Source: Paracentrotus lividus | Taxonomy: Eukaryota > Echinodermata > Echinoidea > Camarodonta > Echinidae | Length of the DNA stretch: 64,000 bases | Assembly: GCA_940671915.1 (NCBI GenBank) | Contig: CALNVZ010003426.1 | Span: 26,699,738 to 26,763,737, forward strand | Direction of reading: 5' to 3' | In this document: in pieces, positions 57,326 through 64,000 of the stretch | How the letters are laid out: the number at the start of each line of letters is the position of its first letter | How positions within the stretch are numbered: the stretch's first letter is position 1 | Notes under the pieces: generated by a model | The model's input: only the letters and a program-made list of their open reading frames with translations | Database searches by the model: none | Told to the model about the DNA's origin: nothing | Translations under genes and position numbers: made by a program

Positions 57326-57431
57326 ATGACGAAAGTGTGGGATTGCGCTTACGGGGTTGCGCACCACCGAAGCTGCTCGTTTAGTACAAGTTCGTACAAT
57401 TATCAAGCATTCGTTGGATGCCACAAACCAG
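57326..57431 (+). CDS. Exon-like repeat, copy 8 (open, best preserved)
   Basis: 106 bases, open from ATG to donor CCAG/GTGAGG. The peptide begins MTKVWDCAYGVAHHRSC and ends NYQAFVGCHKP, 35 codons plus one base. Cysteines at residues 7, 17 and 32 match copy 4. It shows no signal peptide and no domain I know. Bases around the ATG are conserved in all legible copies, whereas an AG before it is not (absent in 1 and 3). That slightly favours a translation start over a splice acceptor. Downstream exons would be needed for a full protein, and none is identified in the 6.6 kb that follow. Confidence 0.45.
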
Positions 57432-58147
57432 GTGAGGATTTATTTTGATGTGTCTAGTGCAGAGCATTGATTACCAAGAACACGAAGTCCATCTTAATGC
57501 GGTAGTCACATATACACAACGCACGACCAGCGCATTGAAATAAACTGAAAATCGCAGACACCGCGCACACTGAACGCATACATAGATCGCACACATTAAA
57601 ACACTAGACAAAATGAACATCATTGGTCCAGAGCGCTCAATGAACGAGTCACGTACAACCAACTCAAGACATTTTCTAACGTACGTTGACCGTGCACCGT
57701 ACATGTGTCTAATAACGGGGCAGTCTGAGGTCAAGATATGGGTTTATGTCAGTCACGATAGAAACGCGAAATGCCGTGACAAGAGCAGTAGCTTTGCAAA
57801 TGTCAAAATTAATTTGATTTGACAAAAGCGTCGGCTACCCAACCATAGTTTTAAATATTAGAAACCAGAACTGCCCATCCCGCTCTACAGCTGGTGCCTT
57901 CTAAAATTCAGATCGATTTATGACATTCTTAAACCGAAATTACACAAGCTCCGAAGCCGCTTCGGAGTAATTTTTGCTTGCATTCTGCGGTAAATGCATG
58001 CTGCCGTCAGGTGCTGCCGTATAGGCCTACGTGCATCGAATGCCCCAGTTGTTATATACCCTAACCATTTATTTAGATTCGCCCAGACCTCACCTTGAGT
58101 TTATCCCATTTGTCTTGGTTCTGGTTGTTTTACAATCACGCTATACC

Positions 58148-58189
<42 letters not shown>

Positions 58190-59690
58190 TTCCGTTCACT
58201 TTAAGAGGAATATGGGTACTATAATTGCTAGAGCAACCCGCAAGAGGAAAACAAAATATTGAAATATAAGCTTACTTCCAAAGTTGACCATATCTTGAAT
58301 TTCTGGGCCAAAATAACTGTCTCATTTTGTCTCCAATGTTGCGCTTGCGCGTCTAAATTATCAGCATTCATTATGCATTATTTCACGTATGGGAATTAAT
58401 TGTTGAAATGTAGTTGTTTAAAAATGTATTTGATATTTTGGGAGCATTTACCCGAAATGGATTGCCAAATCTGTTAAAAAATTTCCTCTCCGAATTCGGT
58501 ATTTTTACGTATAGTTAGATATTACTTAATTAATAAAATATACTGTATATGACAACATATCGTGACCGGTAACCGGTGTGAGCAACATTTGTTGTTTATA
58601 TGAACTGTTTTCGAAAATCTATCGTCGTGAGAGCATCTGAGAAAATTGCTGAAAGCCAACACGGTAGGTAAAAATGATGGCATTTTTTTTACCCTGATGT
58701 AAAATTTGATATTTCACAGAATGTGATGGTGAAAAAACTGTTTGAAGGGGTAACCTCAATTGTTTGTATATTTTGTAAGCTTATAGCTTCTTTCTGATCA
58801 TAATATCGTGTACAGGTCAATTTGTTGTAATGAAGGGTGTAATGTGACAAGAATGCTTGCCTGACATAGTAAAAAATTAATGCAGGTAATATGGGCAGTC
58901 CAAAATGGCGGAAATGATTCTGGTACTTTGTATTGAGATAAGGCATCAATCTCTTCGCTAAGATTTGTTTTTATTTTATATTTACAGTATATTATTAATA
59001 TTAATTGATATTATTATTATAATCATTGATTGATTTGTGTAATGAAGAAAATATTTAAATAATAATAAAACAATAATAATATACACAATACACAAACAAT
59101 ACATATCTAGTCAAAATATTAACTGAAGGGTCTTATAATTTCAAATAATATCTTAAAGTTAATGATTTTCAACATGTTAAGCAAATTCCAGACATAGTAG
59201 AGTCATTGCAGTTTCTAAAAAATACAATTAAATACATATGCCCATATTACCTGTACATGCTATATGGGCACTTTGGTGATGACGTCAACATTTGAATATT
59301 ACAGACAGGGGGGGGGGGGTGGTGATAATTGTTTTTCTTCACAATACAAGTTAGAGCAGTAGTTATTGATTCATATAAACAAAGATTAGGCTGTGTGTCA
59401 TTTTGTCATTTTATGTAAATTATGCAAATGGGCTTATGTGGCCCATTTCACCTGCATGTACCCTAATACAAATTTTGAACCCCTATAGAAAATAATGATT
59501 TTAACAAATATATTATTAAATAAGTGGGTGACCTCATGCCTAACAAAAGGAATATCATTTCATAGTGTTTCTTTCTTCGTCTTTTTTTTTTTTTTTTTTT
59601 TTTTTGGGGGGGGGGGGAAATATCAAAACAACTTTTTGGGGGGCAAATGAAATAGTAAGGCATATCACTGCTCAAATTTTATAACAACCC
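57432..59690. other. AT-rich spacer
   Basis: No gene. Contains an ACGCACGACCAGCGCATTG-like GC-richer patch (57500-57600), a 34-base A run (58151-58184), GGTAATATGGGCA/CCCATATTACCT inverted words (58884 and 59241), a G run (59307-59317) and TATTATTATTATAATCATTG-like sequence. Confidence 0.35.
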
Positions 59691-59709
59691 GTACATATCC
59701 CAGGGATAT

Positions 59710-59935
59710 TCCTACCCATTTCGGTTTGCTAAGACTTCGCTCTTATAACACCCATATGTGTGGCTTCATAAATATCCTGCCAACATGAGTTTGCAAAAAA
59801 ACTTCACCCGCAGTTTATATTATGTGTTGTTACATATTCTACCCATATGGATCTCCCCAGACTTCACCATTATAGCACCCAGGTAGGTTAAACACATTTC
59901 AACCATTGGAGTTTGCCTAGTCTTTACTCGTTCAA
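59710..59935. repeat. Degenerate ~62-base tandem repeat
   Basis: Four weak units aligned on GGTTTGCTAAGACTTCGCTC, GAGTTTGC(A)AAAACTTCACC, GATCTCCCCAGACTTCACC and GAGTTTGCCTAGTCTTTACTC, each preceded by CC(C/A)AT. A fifth relative is near 60797. Confidence 0.5.
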
Positions 59936-60115
59936 TGTCAGAATTTTTGAAATATGATCTAAAAGGTAGTGTGTTTCCTGGAATATTTACTTTATTCATA
60001 CTAATACATACATCACAACACCTGTTGTTAGATACATTAAGTCTTTCAAATGCAATACATTTTTCTTTTGTTGATTTGATATTTGAAAATATGTAACCGT
60101 CATTGTTAAACAAAA

Positions 60116-60146
<31 letters not shown>

Positions 60147-60554
60147 GCATGTTCAATCAAATAAGCAAATTTCCCTCTTTAAAACTACGAAATACTTAAT
60201 TTTTTCTTTTCTTTTTTTTTCTGAAAGTTATTGGCAAATTGAACAAGATGAAAAATTTGTTGCATTCAAAATATCATAGGATATTTGATAAATTACAAAG
60301 TCGGAATACCAAAACAGGGCTGACGTAAGAGTAACGTCAGCTACTGACATCCCTCAAGTAAATTTGTCAAAGCATAAAAAAGGAAATAAACTTTCTTCTT
60401 GTGCACTTATTTTCCTCAGAGCCTAGGTTTTTTCTTCTATAAACGTGGCACTCTACAAATTCTTGATATCAAAATCCATGTCTTTTTTTTTATGTAACGT
60501 TAGTTACCGACACTTATCTGCTCATCATTTCATTTATTTTTTTTTCTTTCCTTT

Positions 60555-60645
60555 TTGTTCTTCTTCTTCTTCTTTTTCTTCTTCTTTTTCTTCTTCTTCT
60601 TCTTCTTCTTCTTCTTCTTCTTCTTCTTCTTCTTCTTCTTCTTCT
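60555..60645. repeat. TTC microsatellite
   Basis: (TTC)n with a few TTTTTC interruptions. Serine-rich open frames across it are artefacts. Confidence 0.95.
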
Positions 60646-61084
60646 TTAGTATCATAGGATTATTGAACTGTATGAATTAGGTCATTGTTTTATTATTTGA
60701 CTACCTACAATACAAACAATCGAGAAAATTAATGTTTCGTGTGACGCCAGTTGCCGCTGCATTACCTATACGGGTAATACTTATTCCGCACATATAGATT
60801 TGCCCCGACTTTACAAACAATTTATTCGTATGGATATTGGTACGTCCTCGTTATCGCCTTCTAGAGATCATCATGGCTATGAATTTCGATGGGTTCAATT
60901 TCATCCCCCATGTGTTTCCCCATGCTACCAGATTTTCAGTGTATTTTTGTAGTGACTATTTGAAGAGTCTAGTGGAAGAAGTACTTAAGTCACATTTTTT
61001 TCAAAAATGAGTTTATTTGATAATATCTATGTATACACCATCCAAAAACTGGTGCAAGAGTCAGTTTTGAAAAAATCAAATCCT

Positions 61085-61220
61085 AAGTGCCCCAAACAGG
61101 AAACCCCCATTTTCAAAACATGATGATTTTTAGTGGAAGAAGTACCTAAGTCCATAGTTTTAGTGGAAGAAGTACTTAAGTCCAAAGTTTTAGTGGAAGA
61201 AGTACCTAAGTCCACCCAAG
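61085..61220. repeat. AGTGGAAGAAGTACTTAAGT minisatellite
   Basis: Three tandem 30-base units, TTTTAGTGGAAGAAGTAC(C/T)T plus AAGTCCA, at 61130-61215. They are preceded by CCCCAAACAGGAAACCCCCA. The same lead-in and unit recur at 63932-64000, and a single unit is at 60970-60993. Confidence 0.8.
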
Positions 61221-63930
61221 CTTGGGTCAAAGATTTTGTTAAGGTAAGAGGGATGGGGCAGCTTTGCCAATTTTTAGGTATTGGGAGACCCCAGAAGATG
61301 TTTTACCAAAATCTGGCTGACAGCAACGTTAGGGGATGCTTGGTAGGGGCGGTACATTTTTTTTAATTTTTTTTTTTGTATGGGCGGGGGGGGGGGGGTA
61401 GAACAACCCCATAGGCAGTGTGTTTCTGAGTAGGGTAGGAATGTAAGTTTATTATGAACAAAAACAAAAATGGACGTTTAAGATCTGAAACAAGGTGGGG
61501 AAGGGGCTATTGCTCAGTTTTCAACCCCCTCCCCCCCCCCCCCGCGACGACGGCCCCCAAAATAAATAAATAATAAAAAAAAATTGGGATGTTGAAGGTT
61601 TCACTGCAATGTTGCAGTTTTATGTCAAATGATAAATTTTCCTACGTGGATACGGGAGGGGTCTGAGAGTGCCCGCCCCCTTTAAAAAATAGAAAGCCCC
61701 TCCCCCCGTCAAAAGAAAAATGGTAAGGAAGGCATTTTTTCCATCCCACATGAAATGTTTATTGAAATTTTCTTCTTTAACTAATAAGATTTTTGCATAT
61801 TGGTGTCAGACAGTCACAGATCCAGGGGAAAGGGGTTGCCCGTTAAGCACAAAAAATGGAAAAGTGCCCTAGAATGGGTATACCACTGCCACCCCCACAT
61901 GTATACCCAAAAGGTTTCAGTATAGTGCAACAAAGGGCAAAGGCCCGCTCTTATAAATTATGTCTGACAGGCGCAGATGCAGGGGGTCCGCGCATGATAT
62001 ATTTTGTTATTAAAAGGACCCCCATTTTTTTTTTATGGTATTGACCCCCCCCCCCCCCGTTATATAGGGTATATATATATTCAGCAATGTTACTCGCAAA
62101 CCATATGTTGTGCGTCACGTCGAAAGAGAGACTAATCGCGATTTTTGAAATCCATTTTATTTGATATTATTGATCTCTGATTCATTGCCTTGAATTTGAT
62201 ATATAACCCGACTGTAAAGAGTAATAGAAGTGGAGATATTAGCCTCTGAACGCGAGGAGAATTGTGCTCTTGGAAATCAAAATCAAGAAGAAAAACGTCT
62301 GCGAAGTTTGACTTCCGTTTGACTCCGAGCCAGAAAAATAAGACCATTTTGTCACCGCTCTACTCACCGAAATGCCCTAGCAACCACTTGTTACAAAGGT
62401 GAAACGATTGACCAATGAGGAGGCTGCATTCAGGTATACAGAGAACAATACTCGTCCGTCACGCATGATCGAGGCAAACGCAGCAAGCGATGTTGTCTAA
62501 ATAACATTCAATCTTCTCAAAAAAAGAAACTAAATTTGGTTAGTTGTTTTTGTATCTCTTGTCAAATAAATAAAAACGTCATGTTCTTTCTAATTGTTTA
62601 AGAAAAAGTCCGCTCTTTTAAGAAAAGACGTTTACCAATCCTGGCGCTAAATTAGTTAGAAACAAAACTATTTTAAAACCTTTTGGGATTTTATTCCGAT
62701 GTTTGCGTGCGTTTCTTCTTTGAATGTCAATCGCGTATACTCTTACTCATTATAAAGCGAGTCATTTTGATCTGAACACTGTTGGAAATTTCGAACATAA
62801 TAATGGTCTATAGACTAAATTATTCTTGTACAGGGGTTTATTGCATTTTGTTTAATATCTTTGAATAAGTATATTGATAGAGATAAGCCTCCAAAAATGT
62901 TTTAAGAAATATTGCGCCTCACGAATGTATTTAGAATTTCTCTGATCACGTTTTATGAGTGGCTAGGTTAGCTTATAAGACAATGAAATAAAAACGTAAA
63001 TGATTTGCTCGATCTCGTCTTTTATTGATCAACCTGTTACCAGTAATAAAAAGATATTAATAATTTTTAGAAATGAATTATTTTAAGAGTAAATCGTATT
63101 TTGTTTCGTCGTGTTTAGTAAAACGCTACTTTCTTAAACACGTTACTTTGTAAAATAAACTGCAGAAGACTTTAACCTAAATACTTGTATCAGAAGTATT
63201 ATCACGTCACCTCTTTTGTATGCTCTATGTTTCCCTGATGGAACCAAATTTGTTAATAGGGAGGTTTTAATTTCCCATCAGGACAACAGATATCGCGGCC
63301 CTTAAAATAAAATGCTGAAATTAACATTCATTTGGATCCAGATAGCTAAGTCAAGCAATAAGTAGCTTTTCCCCACATAACCCCCCCCCCCTCTCCCACC
63401 CGATTGTTAGATTTGACATTCGTTTGCGTGCTCCGCTATCCCGGATGAAAACAGCTTTATTCACAGCAGGTTGTGGCATCGCACGCAAAATTTCTGAGTG
63501 CAGCTAAAGAGAGTTTAGTTCGCTATTCGCCTCACAAAAACGAAACAAAAAATCCAGTTGAAATCACACATCACATGACAAAGCCATGCGTTTGCTAAGG
63601 GCGGAGCTAAACGGAGAGGGGAAATGAGCGTGGACGTTCGCTTGTATGTCCGGAAAAAAAAATTATGACCGAAAAAAACACTCGCCGAAAAACTGCTTTT
63701 TTACCACTTTCCCGTTACCATTTTCACTCATGTTTTAACTGAGCAAAGATGAAGCATGGTAGAACCGAAAATCAACAAAAAAAAATTCCTCAAATTTTGA
63801 ACTTTTTTATTAGTTTGTCGATTTACTCGGATCTTTTATCTGCGACTTCTCTCTCATTTCGACAAGACGTATCACATATGATATCAAGAGGATTGTTTAG
63901 TTTTGTTAAAAAGGACAAAAAAAATATTAA
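61221..63930. other. Spacer without recognised gene
   Basis: G and C runs (61386-61398, 61528-61543 and 62046-62058), AT-rich text, and a patch at 62340-62500 with ATTGACCAATGAG (CCAAT box) and CCCTAGCAACC that could be a promoter. No exon with legible motifs follows within the window. Confidence 0.3.
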
Positions 63931-63931
63931 T

Positions 63932-64000
63932 TGCCCCAAACAGGAAACCCCCATTTCATAAAATGAATGATTTTTAGTGGAAGAAGTACTTAAGTCCACG
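63932..64000. repeat. AGTGGAAGAAGTACTTAAGT unit at window end
   Basis: CCCCAAACAGGAAACCCCCA, AATGATTTTTAGTGGAAG and AAGTACTTAAGTCCACG match 61085-61160; the array may continue beyond the window. Confidence 0.75.

Noticed and set aside
57471-57822. Open frames downstream of exon copy 8 as the missing second exon
   Set aside because: No acceptor in the right phase leads into a conserved frame, and no equivalent is found after the other copies.
62340-62500. Promoter with CCAAT and X-box-like words
   Set aside because: Short motifs only, no exon or CpG context to support it; noted in the spacer entry but not called.

Overview
This is eukaryotic, AT-rich, repeat-dense DNA with two assembly gaps (11015-11564 and 44778-45504). 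It has no long intact gene. The repeat content suggests a marine invertebrate deuterostome, most likely an echinoderm. The clues are frequent TAGGCCTA palindromes, many terminal-inverted-repeat (TIR) elements flanked by TA or TTAA, DIRS-type retrotransposon pieces, and CR1/L2-like LINEs whose ORF1 carries an SGNH esterase. The species is inferred, not shown.

The organising feature is a tandem array. Eight copies of a ~106-base exon-like unit, all on the + strand, lie near 4.5, 11.6, 21.8, 24.8, 30.2, 37.2, 46.9 and 57.3 kb. Each legible copy starts at an ATG and all eight end at an identical CCAG/GTGAG splice donor. A related block of about 90-120 bases precedes the legible copies. Copies 4 and 8 are open throughout, copy 6 is open from a later ATG, and the others carry stops or frameshifts. 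Flanking sequence is also shared between copies (10.3/24.5 kb, 8.1/12.4 kb, 28.0/38.0/47.8 kb). The window therefore looks like a series of segmental duplications of one gene start, later split apart by transposons. I do not recognise the encoded peptide.

Layout. 0-4.2 kb: a ~330-base satellite interrupted by a 2.7-kb TA-flanked element with nested foldbacks. 4.5-7.7 kb: exon copy 1, then nested TTAA-type elements. 8.3-9.6 kb: three tandem ~450-base units, each with a tRNA-like cloverleaf. 12.66-13.2 kb: a 542-base foldback carrying tRNA-like boxes. 14.1-20.0 kb: a 5.8-kb TIR element holding a spliced minus-strand gene of unknown function. 21.7-26.3 kb: exon copies 3 and 4 and several foldbacks. 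26.6-29.3 kb: a DIRS gag-like piece joined to a LINE tail, and an RT fragment. 30-37 kb: exon copies 5 and 6, a decayed LINE and two opposed minisatellite arrays. 38.2-39.6 kb: a 1.4-kb mariner-like foldback with a paralogous empty site. 40.2-41.0 kb: remnant of a widespread family of unknown function. 42.5-44.7 kb: a TA-flanked element and a LINE tail. 46.9-49.9 kb: exon copy 7, microsatellites and a TIR element. 50.0-53.2 kb: a long decayed LINE on the minus strand. 54-57 kb: palindromes, a DIRS RNase H piece and a TTA-flanked foldback. 57.3 kb: exon copy 8. 58-64 kb: mostly anonymous AT-rich DNA with small tandem repeats.

No operon, CRISPR array, rRNA or clearly functional host gene was found. 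All coding calls rest on motif recognition by eye.
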